A stretch of 64,000 nucleotides of DNA from assembly GCA_023205875.1 (NCBI GenBank), contig CP060757.1:1-64000 (forward strand), in the 5' to 3' direction. Both the position numbers and the translations under genes were made by a program. This document shows, piece after piece, positions 49,401 to 58,830 of this stretch. The DNA is from Chloropicon primus. Taxonomy: Eukaryota; Chlorophyta; Chloropicophyceae; Chloropicales; Chloropicaceae. Under the pieces are notes generated by a model that was given only the letters and a program-made list of their open reading frames with translations, ran no database searches and was not told where the DNA came from. Within the stretch, counting starts at the first letter, position 1. The number at the start of each line of letters is the position of its first letter.

Positions 49401-50873
49401 TTAGGAGCCGCTCTCCCTCTCCTTGGCGTCGAGGGTCATTTTCATGAACGAGTCACTCGATAGGTCCAGTTCGCTCTCTATCGACTCCCCGAGGTAAGAG
49501 TTCTTTCCCATGGAGAAGGACTGTGAGAGGGGAGAATTCTCCGCCCCGATGAGCTCCTGGGCCTGGTCGAACGTGGCGCCAGTGAAGGAAGTCGACAGGG
49601 CGCTGTTCGACATCAGCGCTCTCTCCACCAAGTTGCTGCTCAGGCCCTGCTTGGGCATGGAGGTGGCCGACCGGATCGGTGGGCCGGGAATTCCCTGGCC
49701 GGACCCGCTCGCCGACCCCTTGTTATCTAAGTTCACAAACTGCATCTTAAAGCGGTCCACCTGGGATGGGAAGTGGTACACGTGCCTGCTGTTTGTGGAC
49801 ATGAACTGCTTCTTGGCATCGGGGTGGTACTCCAAGATCTCCCGAAACATGAGATCCCTTATCTCACTTTCCCGCAAGGACTTCTGGTCGAAGCCGTAGT
49901 CTAGCTTGCTCAGAGGTTTCGCTATGTCCTCGGTCCTTGACTTGAAGAGGTCCTTGAAGTAGGGCTCCTCCAAGGCGTCCGAGGCGCTTATCCTGTCGTC
50001 CTGGTCGAAAGCAAGCAGCTTCTTGATCATATCGGTGGCCCCCTGGCTCGCCATAGGAAAGACCTTCCGCATGTCGGCGGGGTCCTTGTGCGGCAGCTGC
50101 TCAAGGTACCGCCTCGCGCGCTCGTTCCTAATCTTCTTCACCGTCTCCGGCTTCGGAGTCCCAAGCAAGTCCGTGATCAGCTCAAGCTGGTTCACGACGT
50201 TCTTCCCGGGAAACAGGGGCTTCCCCAGCAAGAGCTCGGCGAATATGCAACCTATCGACCAGACGTCCACCATGGGGGAGTACTTGGTGAAGAAGGACCC
50301 GCAGAGCTCCGGGGCGCGGTACCACCGCGTCGCCACGTAGTCCGTCCAGAATATGGTCTGCGCCTGGTCCGTGAACTGAGGTCGCGCCAGGCCAAAGTCG
50401 CATATCTTCAACTTGCAGTCCGAGTTGGCCAAGATATTCTTGGGCTTGAGGTCTCGGTGGAACACCCTGGCCGAGTGAATGAACTTCAGGCCCCGCAGCA
50501 TCTGGAACAGCAGGTACTGGTGGTGCTCGTCCGTCAAGTCGTCGTTCGCCCTTATCACTTGATGGAGGTCCGTCTCCATGAGCTCGAACACGACATAAAT
50601 GTCTCGAAAGTCTTTGGGCGAGGGCGGGAGAATGATGTCCTTGATCGTCACGATGTCCGGGTGCTTGAGGTGTCTCAGAAGCTTGATCTCGCGAAGGATC
50701 CGCACCCCGTCCGATATGTGCTCGAACACGTTGTTGATCCGTTTTATCGCCACGTTCTCCTTGTTCTTCGTGTCGTACGCCGAGTACACCACCCCATAAC
50801 TCCCCTTCCCGACGGCTTCCTTAATGATGTAACGGTTGGAGTCCCCGTAATCGAACTTGAAGTTGTCCGACAT
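49401..50873 (-). CDS. MAP kinase of the TDY type
   Basis: A 490-residue intronless kinase. The Gly loop reads GKGSYGVVY (22-30), ATP Lys44 is in VAIKRI, the catalytic loop FHRDLKPKNIL (Asp141), and DFG is at 159-161. The activation loop has TDY (177-179), the form found in plant group D MAPKs and in algae; animal ERKs have TEY. The MAPK insert and the C-lobe (GCIFAELLLGKPLFPGKN, then ITDLLGTPKPE) follow. The C-terminal 160 residues, Ser-rich with a Gly/Pro patch, are a long extension as in plant group D. It should phosphorylate Ser/Thr-Pro sites in a three-tier cascade; its MAPKK is not in the window. A purine-rich leader precedes ATG 50873. Confidence 0.92.
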   Translation of the reverse strand: MSDNFKFDYGDSNRYIIKEAVGKGSYGVVYSAYDTKNKENVAIKRINNVFEHISDGVRILREIKLLRHLKHPDIVTIKDIILPPSPKDFRDIYVVFELMETDLHQVIRANDDLTDEHHQYLLFQMLRGLKFIHSARVFHRDLKPKNILANSDCKLKICDFGLARPQFTDQAQTIFWTDYVATRWYRAPELCGSFFTKYSPMVDVWSIGCIFAELLLGKPLFPGKNVVNQLELITDLLGTPKPETVKKIRNERARRYLEQLPHKDPADMRKVFPMASQGATDMIKKLLAFDQDDRISASDALEEPYFKDLFKSRTEDIAKPLSKLDYGFDQKSLRESEIRDLMFREILEYHPDAKKQFMSTNSRHVYHFPSQVDRFKMQFVNLDNKGSASGSGQGIPGPPIRSATSMPKQGLSSNLVERALMSNSALSTSFTGATFDQAQELIGAENSPLSQSFSMGKNSYLGESIESELDLSSDSFMKMTLDAKERESGS

Positions 50874-51719
50874 CCTTATCCTTCCCTTCCTTTCCCTTCA
50901 CCTCCACGCCAAGCAAGCAAGTGACTCGATCGACACGATCGATCGATCGATCGATCGACGAGGCCTCTGACTTGTTGGACTCTGCTCTCGTTATGGCCTT
51001 GAAACTTCAAGGTGGTTTCTTCCGTCAAGCCCACGCCAGAACCACGCGCCCCCGCGCGTGCGTGTCCTCCTTCCTCCCTATCCCAATACCACTGAATCAA
51101 AATGAATTCACGCAAGGTAAGGCAAAAAAAAATAAAAATGAAATGCCTTTCCTTCTTTCGTTCGTTCCGTCCGGTTTCGTCCGTTCCGTTCGCCCTCTAC
51201 CGCGGCCACGACCTGCGTGTCGTCGTCGTCCCTCGTATCGTATCGTGTCTTGCGTCTCGTCCCGGCGTCGTCGCCCTCCCTCGCGGTCGTTCGTGATCGA
51301 TCGTGTCTTGTCTTTCCCTCCCCTCGGTCGTAAACCCTCTCCTCTCCTCTCCTCTCCGTCCGACTCCAGGAGCACGAGAACTGGATAAGATTAACGACCG
51401 AGTTCGGCAGCAACCATAGACGGAGGAAACAGACGCGGAGGCAGAGACAGAGACGGTAGAGAACGGGACCGGGGGACTCCTTGGGACTTTCGCTTTCGAA
51501 CAAGACCACGCTGCCGTGGAGGGAAGTACGGATGGGGATGGGGATGGACTGAACATCCATTGGATGGCACTGCACTGCACTGCATTGCTTTGCATTGGAT
51601 TGGATACCAGGCAGGAGGAGGGCACGCAAAGGAAGGTGGCAAGGCCGGAGCACCAGCAGGGCATTGTATTGGCGGAAGGGGAGGGGCAGTCGCACGGGAG
51701 GCAGAAGGAGAAGGAGGGG
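50874..51719. other. Intergenic region between MAPK and glutaredoxin-like gene
   Basis: It holds a (TCGA)n palindromic run at about 50934-50958, an A-rich stretch at about 51124-51140, (TCTCC)n at about 51331-51357, GCACTGCACTG repeats at about 51568-51600 and a GGGGAT repeat at about 51531-51547. A small spliced reading frame within it is listed separately. No larger gene is visible. Confidence 0.4.
51102..51459 (+). CDS. Possible spliced micro-ORF (34 residues)
   Basis: ATG at 51102 gives MNSRK, followed at once by a consensus donor (CAAG|GTAAGG at 51117). A T/C-rich tract at about 51331-51360 leads to an acceptor, TCCAG|G, at 51368-51369. Joining 51102-51116 to 51370-51459 gives EHENWIRLTTEFGSNHRRRK and a basic tail QTRRQRQRR before TAG. 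The non-repetitive middle is unlike translated microsatellite, and splice signals match the genome's style. I know no family. It could instead be the 5' part of a longer transcript or chance. Confidence 0.3.
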
Positions 51720-52202
51720 ATGGTGGGGAGGGGAGGGGGTGTCTCGACGGCGAAGGCGGGGAGAGCGAGGACAATGTCGAAGGGGGAGTACGGGAATCGG
51801 TGGTGGCGAGTTGGAGGGAGATCTCATGTGCTGACGGTGACGAGGACCGCTGGGGGAGGGGACGGGGTACCCGAGTCCAGTCGTGCGGCCAGGTACACGC
51901 TCGTGCTGTACGGGAAGCCGGAATGTCAGTCGTGCGATGACATGAAGAGAAAGGTCTCGGCGCTCATAGACAGGGCCAAGTTCGTGCCGGGGCCCCTCTC
52001 GGAAGCGACCTTGGTCGAGAGGGACATCAACGACGACCTCAAGTGGGTGTGGAAGTACGGGGGGAGTATTCCGGAGCTGGGCTGCGTGGTCGACGGGGAC
52101 GAGGAGGGCGAGGTGCTCCTGCCCAGAGTAAGCCACAGGGAGACGACGGATTCGATAGGAAGGCACTTGGAGAAAGTCTTGGGGAACCTCACTTCCGAAT
52201 GA
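51720..52202 (+). CDS. Glutaredoxin-like protein (DUF836 type)
   Basis: A 160-residue protein. After about 55 residues rich in Gly/Arg, a possible targeting sequence, comes a small thioredoxin fold: YTLVLYGKPECQSCDDMKRK, with CQSC as the CxxC site, then ERDINDDLKWVWKYGGSIPE (cis-Pro) and a short C-terminal helix. It resembles the glutaredoxin-like DUF836 proteins of plants and bacteria; the substrate is unknown. Start codon choice: ATG 51720 follows a purine-rich leader (GGAGAAGGAGGGG); 51774 is the alternative. A TGTAA lies 8 bases after the stop, probably too close to be the working poly(A) signal. Confidence 0.8.
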   Translation: MVGRGGGVSTAKAGRARTMSKGEYGNRWWRVGGRSHVLTVTRTAGGGDGVPESSRAARYTLVLYGKPECQSCDDMKRKVSALIDRAKFVPGPLSEATLVERDINDDLKWVWKYGGSIPELGCVVDGDEEGEVLLPRVSHRETTDSIGRHLEKVLGNLTSE

Positions 52203-52387
52203 ATCATGATGTAATGTGACGCACCGTCAAGTGGGGGAAGGAAGGAGTTGTTTGCACCGTGCAGGCGGACCAACAATAATCACATCTCAGTGTTTAAAAA
52301 AAAAAAAAATATATATATATATATCATTGGCGGGGCCTTTCCTCAGGTCAGCAGCGGCAACAACGGCAAGAGTCAAAGCCGGATTGC

Positions 52388-54175
52388 TTACGAGTCCATC
52401 GCTTCCAGCAGGAGCTCCGTCTCGTCGATGAAGTAGTCCGCATTTCCGTACTGCTCTTCCATCTCCTCCTCCATGGCGAGCCTGGCGTACTCCTCCATGG
52501 CGAACTTGTCCCAGTCGCTCACACCCGCGTGCCTCTTGTCCCTGGGGTCCTTCATCTCAAACGAGAAGAACTTCTTCAAGTTGAACAAGACGTTGAACAG
52601 GTTTGACGCCTGCCTGGGCTGTCTCTTGAAGTCCTTGAGAGTGAAAGCCCCAGGCATCTCGGGGTGCAGCATATCCGTGAGTTGGGTCAGGATGTCCTCG
52701 AAAGAGATGGGCTCCTGGTTCAGGCACTGAATCCTGTGGGCCTGCTCCTGGTAAAAGTGCTCCAGCTCGTGAGACACCAGAACCATGTTCCCGGCGAGGT
52801 CAAGACACCTGAACCAGTAACTGATGCTCGCCTCCGTCGTCTTGTCCTCCTCGCTCAGGATGAACCACACGAAATCTTCGTAGCACATGTACCCGGGAAC
52901 CTTGCACTTGAACTTCCTGGGCGCTTCCGAAAATATTCTGTCCACAATCTTGCAAGTCAGCGCGTGAGACCCGTACCGAAGGAGGTCGTCCTTGCCGATC
53001 AAAAAGTCGTGGTCCGCGTCAAGCTCCCAGAACTTGCAGTAGATGACGTAGAAGTGCTCGTAGCTGAAGTACTGCCTGACCAAGTTGATGTCCGCCTCGG
53101 CGTCCAAGTAAACCAGTGTCCCAAGCAGCTCGCTCTTCCTGAACTCCTTGTAAGTGATCATGCCGTTGTCCGCCAGGTTCACCAAGTAAAAAATTCTGTG
53201 CACACAAGTCTCGAGGTACCGGTCCTGGAACTCCTTGGTCTGGACCAAGAAGTCCAAACCAGGATGCGTCTTCACGACGCACTCGACGAGCTCGTTCAGT
53301 CCCCTCTGCGTCACCACTTTCTTCCTCCCGAGACCGCCGAGACCGTGGCTCCCTTCGCTTTGCTCATCCGCCAAAATCTCAAAGGCGGTGCCTTGCTGGT
53401 CGCCGCTGCAGCAGGCAAGGCGGTCATTCCAGTACGACACAAAGGCGTCCTCTGTGACCTCCTGCGTGTCACCCGATCCTCCCACGCTGGCGCACACCTT
53501 GCTGAAGAGTGGCAACGTGAAAAAGGAAGGGAGACCAAGGACGTCCTTGACCAGGGCAATGAGGTTGGCATGGTCCCCCACCCTCCGTCCCTCGTGATCA
53601 TCGAAGAACCTTGATATCTTCTCCCTCGTTTCCCTTCTCACCTCCTCGGAAACAGGCTTCTCGCCATTCGGAAAGTAAAACCTGGGGATCTGAGAAAGGC
53701 TCCGTCTTTCCTTGCGACCCTCCTGCCCACCCGTTCGCGACTGCTTTCCCAACACACGTACACCGCCACCGTCACCGCCGTTGTCACCGCCACCGTCATC
53801 GTCATCGTCGTCGTCAGTAAAGCAGCAAGAGGAAAGGACGAGTGTCATGCATGACTGTCTTCTTACCTTGGACGGCGAGAGTGGCGGGCTACCCAGAGCT
53901 TGCTTGAAGTGCTTTTGCTTGGACGGCGAAGCCTTTCCTGACTCTTTGGCCTGCGGGGATCTTTCGTTCAGCGAGAGACCCGACTGAGCGTCCTCCACGA
54001 GGGACGAGATAAGCTCTTGAGTCTTCTCGAAGGAGAGCCAAGCCACGAAAAGCTCGTCGATCTTTGCCTTGCTGCAGGGCTTCAGTTTCACCACCTTGGT
54101 CTTCATTGTCCTCGCCAAACCCGTCAGCGTTTGCATTGTCGTCCCCTTGTTGCCGTGTCCCTCCGTGGCCGGCAT
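52388..54175 (-). CDS. PP2A regulatory subunit B'' (TON2/FASS, PPP2R3 type), 2 exons
   Basis: Exons (minus strand) are 54175-53867 and 53689-52388, giving 536 residues. The 177 bp intron (GTAAGA...CTCAG) is an exact multiple of three with no stop codon, so retention would add 59 poly-Asp/Gly-type residues; splicing restores IPRFYFPNGEKP, a motif well kept in the family. The EF-hand/B'' region follows: SRFFDDHEGRRVG, ITYKEFRKSELLG, a canonical EF-hand DADHDFLIGKDDLL, FFSFEMKDPRDKRH and DWDKFAMEEYARLAMEEEME. It targets PP2A and in plants controls the preprophase band and cortical microtubules (TON2). In animals and algae it serves at centrosomes or basal bodies. The N-terminus is uncertain; ATG 54175 is preferred as it follows a purine-rich stretch. 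Confidence 0.88.
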   Translation of the reverse strand: MPATEGHGNKGTTMQTLTGLARTMKTKVVKLKPCSKAKIDELFVAWLSFEKTQELISSLVEDAQSGLSLNERSPQAKESGKASPSKQKHFKQALGSPPLSPSKVRRQSCMTLVLSSCCFTDDDDDDDGGGDNGGDGGGVRVLGKQSRTGGQEGRKERRSLSQIPRFYFPNGEKPVSEEVRRETREKISRFFDDHEGRRVGDHANLIALVKDVLGLPSFFTLPLFSKVCASVGGSGDTQEVTEDAFVSYWNDRLACCSGDQQGTAFEILADEQSEGSHGLGGLGRKKVVTQRGLNELVECVVKTHPGLDFLVQTKEFQDRYLETCVHRIFYLVNLADNGMITYKEFRKSELLGTLVYLDAEADINLVRQYFSYEHFYVIYCKFWELDADHDFLIGKDDLLRYGSHALTCKIVDRIFSEAPRKFKCKVPGYMCYEDFVWFILSEEDKTTEASISYWFRCLDLAGNMVLVSHELEHFYQEQAHRIQCLNQEPISFEDILTQLTDMLHPEMPGAFTLKDFKRQPRQASNLFNVLFNLKKFFSFEMKDPRDKRHAGVSDWDKFAMEEYARLAMEEEMEEQYGNADYFIDETELLLEAMDS

Positions 54176-54910
54176 GATGCTTCCCCTTCCCCTTCCCTCG
54201 TGTTGTGCCGTCATACCATGCTTCGACCCTTGAGACCAAGCCTTCCTTCCACCATGATAACGTTGTTGGTCTTGGTATGTATCAATACTATTCTCTTTCC
54301 CCTGACTCAAGCCTTGTCCTTGTCCTTGTCCTTGTCCCTTTCCTGCCTCCTGTTTGGACGACAAAGCCGGCCAGGGGGCGGGATGGACCAACCTCAAGTG
54401 CGTTGGAGAAGACAGCGTGACACTGACACGTGTCGTGGCGCTCCGCACTCCACTCGGGCACAAGGTCGACGTACCTCTAGAGGTGCCAGGTTTCCGCTGT
54501 TCTGATGGCGCGAAATCTGCAACCAAGCGTTCTATTCAAATTCTCGTTCTTGGTCGTACAGCTGGGGCGAGATGGGGCAGATCGGGGCAGATCGGGGCGA
54601 GGACATGAGGAGGAGGCATGGCATCAGGGGCGAGAGGAGGAGGCAATGGCATCAGGAGCGGGGGAAGGATCAAGGGCAGGGGAAGGAAGGCAACTTGGAA
54701 GCTTTCGGCATGCTTTGGAACAGGAAAAAAATAAAGGAAGAGAAATAATAATGCATGGGACGCGGACGAGGAGGAGGGGGGAGGACCTGAAGGGAGGGAG
54801 GGAAGGGGTGGGGGGCGTTCGATGGGGTGGCACGATTATTTTTCTAATTCCAAAGTGAGTCCTAACAATTTTTTTCAAATCAAATCAAAATGAATTGGAA
54901 ATATTTGCTT
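54176..54910. other. Intergenic region, no gene seen
   Basis: Between the 5' end of PP2A B'' and the 3' end of the SET gene, both on the minus strand. CCTTGT repeats lie at about 54312-54335 and GGGGCAGATC repeats at about 54570-54600. An AATAATAATG patch is near 54745. The frame of PP2A stays open upstream to 54526, so a longer N-terminus is possible. Confidence 0.4.
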
Positions 54911-56569
54911 TTATTCTTTCATGAGTTTGGACAGCTGCTCCTGCGCAAACTGCAAATACGCCCTCGCTATCCTTTTCTGACCCATTCTATAAATGATACA
55001 CATGCGCTGATAGGACGTCAGGCTTCCCTCGGAACCTTCCTCCGAAGCTTGAGAGTCTCGTTCCAGCAACGCGCGATCAGCCTCCAGGGTCCCTGTTCCC
55101 TCACTCTGGCTCTCGAGCGTGTAAACGACAGACTGAAACATTTTGGTTGCCAGGGCCAGCGCGCCAAAGGAGTGGTCTCCCGTCCTCTTTCCCGTGGACT
55201 CGCCCGTCTCGCAGCTTGGATCGGCTACGAGCACCTCCAAAGTCTGCATGAAGGCCTCCGGGAGGGCCTTTGCGGCGCCGGTGCGCCGATCGATGTCCCT
55301 TGCGCAGAGAAAGGCTTTCAGCGGCAGCCCCTTGTCTCGCGCTATGGACACCCTGGCGTTCCACTCGTCCAAGCTTTTGCTCATTTCCTTGGTCTCTTCG
55401 CCTGCAAACATCTTTTCAGCGAATTGCGACAGGTGCAGCATGATAGAGTCGTTCGGGTTGTCCTCTTCCGCAAACCCGTACTGAAACATGAGTTGCTCGT
55501 TGCTCCTGTCGCCGTATTTGATGAACACCTCGTTCCCCTCCGTCAGCGCCCTCGTCGCATACAGCTGGATGGCCCTGGACTTTGGATCCAACTGCCACCT
55601 CGCGTTGGCGGCGCCACCAGAGTGGTTCGCGAAGTCTAAACCGGGGACGATGCTGTCCAGCTCCATGAATTCCATCCCTCCCCTCCCGTCCTCGGACGGT
55701 ATCGGGACGGGCAGGGCCAAGGTCCTGGACCAGAATGTCGTGAAGTACTTCACGTAATCGTCGTAACTCACGCTTCCGCGCTCGGTGCTAGGGTCGGCCT
55801 CCAGGATACTGTTCATCACGGGGAGAATCCGGTTGGAGAACTCCCTCGGAAGCTCGGCCTGCAACGACTGCACCGCTTTGAAGAGGTTGGTCCCTCTTAT
55901 GTATCGGAGGTCCGCCTCCGAGAGCAGCGAGGAGCTCCCTGGGCGCTTGGGGAGGACATTGATGTACGGCTCCCACTCCGAACCCTCCCCTCTCCTCTCC
56001 TGCAGTATGAGATACAATATCACCGCTTCCCTGGCATCGATCTGACCGGACGCCAGCGCTTGCTCGAAAGCCAGAGCCACCCCTTTGTCCCCATCCTTGA
56101 GAGGAGTAGCCGGCGTGATCGCCACCGCATCGAATGGAAACGTCGCCACGAGGTGCTCCCTTCCAGCAAACCCGAGCGTTATCCCCATGGCGGCCCACCT
56201 CTGCAACCTCCCCAAGGTCGGGACCCTTCTCCCTGCAAACACTCCAAACTCCCTGGCCTCCGTCCCGTAATCCCGACGAGCACCACCCTTCACCTTCCCC
56301 TTCCCGTCCCCCTCGCCGCACTCCTTGAACGCGATCCCTTCCGTGTCCCCCCCTCTGTCCTTGATCCATGTCTGAAAGGCCTGGACTCTATCCTTGGTCC
56401 TCTTCCCCTCGCTTTGCCTCCCTTCCGCCTCCGCCACGGCCTTCGCCCCTTGCCCGATTGCCCAGGTCCCTTGCGTTATCCCAAGCGCGAGCGCCGCTCC
56501 CATTGCCACCGCCTTCATTCCCTTCATCCCTCCCTCCCTCGCCATTCTCTTCGCCACCAAAGGCGCCAT
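54911..56569 (-). CDS. SET-domain protein methyltransferase (Rubisco LSMT-like)
   Basis: A 552-residue intronless protein. Residues 1-60 are a likely plastid targeting region (MAPLVAKRMAREGG...). The SET domain begins REFGVFAGRRV and contains an insert typical of the plant Rubisco LSMT/SETD3 class (ILYLILQERRGEGSEWEPYINVLP), the NHS core in GLDFANHSGGAANARW, and EVFIKYGDRSNEQLMFQYGF, the C-flanking SET motif. The C-terminal half is the Rubisco-LSMT substrate-binding helical domain. It transfers methyl groups from S-adenosylmethionine to Lys or His of protein targets; the target is not known (Rubisco large subunit, aldolase or actin are the family's known ones). The frame is open upstream to 56785 through a repeat, which I leave out. 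It is divergent from the amino-acid transporter. Confidence 0.88.
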   Translation of the reverse strand: MAPLVAKRMAREGGMKGMKAVAMGAALALGITQGTWAIGQGAKAVAEAEGRQSEGKRTKDRVQAFQTWIKDRGGDTEGIAFKECGEGDGKGKVKGGARRDYGTEAREFGVFAGRRVPTLGRLQRWAAMGITLGFAGREHLVATFPFDAVAITPATPLKDGDKGVALAFEQALASGQIDAREAVILYLILQERRGEGSEWEPYINVLPKRPGSSSLLSEADLRYIRGTNLFKAVQSLQAELPREFSNRILPVMNSILEADPSTERGSVSYDDYVKYFTTFWSRTLALPVPIPSEDGRGGMEFMELDSIVPGLDFANHSGGAANARWQLDPKSRAIQLYATRALTEGNEVFIKYGDRSNEQLMFQYGFAEEDNPNDSIMLHLSQFAEKMFAGEETKEMSKSLDEWNARVSIARDKGLPLKAFLCARDIDRRTGAAKALPEAFMQTLEVLVADPSCETGESTGKRTGDHSFGALALATKMFQSVVYTLESQSEGTGTLEADRALLERDSQASEEGSEGSLTSYQRMCIIYRMGQKRIARAYLQFAQEQLSKLMKE

Positions 56570-56632
56570 TCCCTCGGCCCAGCACTCCACACGGGGAGCC
56601 CTCGACCACGACCACGACCACGACGGCGACGG

Positions 56633-56666
<34 letters not shown>

Positions 56667-57315
56667 GAGGGCAGGTTTGTTTTGGTCCTGGTGTTGTGTT
56701 GATTGTTTTGCACCAGGAGCATCAGAAGGAACAACATCACCAGCACCAACACCAACACCAGCACCAGCACCAGCACCAGCTGCAATCAATCATCTTGGGA
56801 GGGACGAGCACGAGGTGGACGGTGAGGAGGGAAGGTTTGTTTTAGTCCTAGTGGAGGGGAGAAAGAGATAGGGTTTGGGTGAGGTGTTTGTTTCTTGCAC
56901 CAGGAGCATCTTCATCATCATCATCATCATCAGCAGCATCATCATCAGCAGCAGCAGCATCCCATCTGCATCCCCATCAGCATCATCATCTTGGGGAGGG
57001 GAAGAGAGGGACGAGCACGAGGGCTGCTTCGTTTCCGTGCTTGTGTGTGTGGTCTGTCGGCTGTGAGGGAGAGGGAGAGGGGGCAGGGGATTGATTGCAC
57101 CATCAACATCAACATCGTCACCCAGCATCAGCAGCATCAACAGCAGCACATTATCAAGCTCGTCACTCATCATCCATCGTCATCATCTGGGAGGAAGAGC
57201 CGGTGAGTGAGTGAGTGGGGCAGGCAGGCAGGGAGGAAGGAACAAGACGGCGGGGACCCAGTGATCTCCGGGACTTGGGCGTCGCGGGGTGAAGCGTTGC
57301 TGGCTTTGCAGGAGG
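56570..57315. repeat. Repeat-rich divergent promoter (three units)
   Basis: Three related units lie head to tail. Unit 1 at about 56674-56815 and unit 2 at about 56833-57015 begin GGTTTGTTTT.GTCC and share the core GCACCAGGAGCATC; unit 3, at about 57025-57200, is weaker. Each ends in CATC(N)GGGAGG...GAGC. Their middles are expandable CACCAGCAC / CATCAGCAG runs. The same unit recurs at about 62432-62610, in the promoter between MSI1 and the EamA transporter. A (GAC/GAG)n run lies at about 56625-56670. No gene is visible. Confidence 0.72.
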
Positions 57316-58830
57316 ATGAGCACCAGTGTGTACGGAGAAGGGGATGACAGAACCCACCTTTTGGAGGGACGGGGAACTGCACGATTGAGCCTGGCGTCGG
57401 AGCCGTCGGTGGCGTCCTCAACGCTGTCCGTGGAAAATGGGAAGGAGGGGAGCGAGCAGGACCACCTCCTGCTGCGGCAAAGCCCCAGTTGGGGTGTCAC
57501 CCTCAACGCTATTGTGTACATGAGCGCGCCTATGTCTATGCCAGCTACCATGGCCTCGAGCGGGTTCATCGCGGGGACTGTCATGCTCCTCTACAGCTTC
57601 GCGTCCACGTACTACTCAGGGGAGCTCTTGGGCAGGATGTGCAAGCGGTTTCCCGAGGCGAGCTCGTACCCCAAGCTGCTGGGACTCGCGGTGAAGAAGG
57701 GGGCGAGGAGGATGAGCTCCAGGGACGCAAAGAGGTACAGCGAGCTGGCGGTCATGGCCTGCTTTGTCCTGCAGTTCCTCGCCTACTACTTTGACACCAT
57801 AGCCCAGCTGCTCTATGTCGCGCAGTATTTCGACCAGCTCATGCCGCACAGGCTTCAAGTCTGCGTCTGGGTGTGGCTCCTCATAACGTTCGTCTTGGTT
57901 CTGCCTCTTCTGCTCGTGCCGGGCTTCTCCGAGTCGAGGTGGATCGCCATACCGAGCTTCGCGGGCATCGTGATCATGCTGTCGATCTTCGTGCTGGAGA
58001 TCGTCGTGACGGAGCCGTGGAACTGCAACCCTGGCCCGCACTACAGCAAGCCAAGCAGTTACAGCGTCTTCCTTTCCCTCTCGGCGTTTGCTTACACGTT
58101 CGGTGGCCACGGCATGTTCCCGGAGATGATCAGGGAGATGAAGGAGCCCGAGGAGTTCTCCAGGGTTCTCAAGTGGACCTACGGCTTTGTTGGCGCCAGC
58201 TACGTCATCTGCAGCTACCTGGGGTACTGGGCCTACGGAAGCTCTGTCAGCGCGAACATCAACTTGTCTTGGCCGGAGAACCCGATGAATATCATCTCCA
58301 TCTCGATCCAGCTGGTCGTTTGTTACTACTGCGTTTACCTCACGAACGCCGTTCTGATGCTGAACATAGAGTCTGGGCTGGGCTGGGACGACTCCAGCAA
58401 GGGCGCAAATGCCTTGGGTACCTCGGGCTACTCTGTCAAGTTCAAGAGGTTTGTCTTCAGGGTCCTCTTCCTGGCCTTGCAGACCGTCGTGGGCCTCATC
58501 CTCATCAGCGGGTCCGGGGACGTGATCCTCGGCCTTCAGTCCCTCTCCGGAGCGATAGGCATGACGGCGCTGACGTACTTTTTGCCTTTTGTCATGTACT
58601 GGTGGTGCTTCCCCGAGGACATGACGCCCGCGAAGAAGTTCTGGTTTTGCCTGAACACCTGCCTGGGTTTCGTCGTCATGGTGGGAGGAGTGATGTCCTC
58701 CGTGGCCGATCTCGTCGAGAATGCGGGAGGAGTGTTTGGAGGCTACTGCCACTTGGAATACCGGTACTCGCCGAGCAACCCCGAGGACCCCTGCTTCATC
58801 AGCGGTTACAACAGGACGCACCTCCTTTGA
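57316..58830 (+). CDS. Amino-acid transporter, AAAP family (AVT-like)
   Basis: A 504-residue intronless membrane protein of the amino acid/auxin permease (AAAP) family. After an acidic N-terminus of about 60 residues, 11 hydrophobic segments can be traced, starting at about residue 62 (TLNAIVYMSAPMSMPATMAS). Characteristic spots are ETYSELL-like EGASYPK region (GRMCKRFPEASSYPKLLGLA) and FGGHGMFPEMIREMKEP, a hallmark of the vacuolar/vesicular AVT subgroup. It probably moves neutral amino acids with protons across the vacuolar or plasma membrane. Both ends carry RTHLL (residues about 12-16, and the last five), with an acidic residue before the first, a possible [DE]xxxLL sorting signal. It is divergent from the SET gene. 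Confidence 0.88.
   Translation: MSTSVYGEGDDRTHLLEGRGTARLSLASEPSVASSTLSVENGKEGSEQDHLLLRQSPSWGVTLNAIVYMSAPMSMPATMASSGFIAGTVMLLYSFASTYYSGELLGRMCKRFPEASSYPKLLGLAVKKGARRMSSRDAKRYSELAVMACFVLQFLAYYFDTIAQLLYVAQYFDQLMPHRLQVCVWVWLLITFVLVLPLLLVPGFSESRWIAIPSFAGIVIMLSIFVLEIVVTEPWNCNPGPHYSKPSSYSVFLSLSAFAYTFGGHGMFPEMIREMKEPEEFSRVLKWTYGFVGASYVICSYLGYWAYGSSVSANINLSWPENPMNIISISIQLVVCYYCVYLTNAVLMLNIESGLGWDDSSKGANALGTSGYSVKFKRFVFRVLFLALQTVVGLILISGSGDVILGLQSLSGAIGMTALTYFLPFVMYWWCFPEDMTPAKKFWFCLNTCLGFVVMVGGVMSSVADLVENAGGVFGGYCHLEYRYSPSNPEDPCFISGYNRTHLL

Noticed and set aside
52304-52326. A13 run followed by (TA)n as a retroposed poly(A) tail
   Set aside because: No gene-derived sequence lies upstream on either strand and no target-site duplication is clear; it is a low-complexity 3' region.
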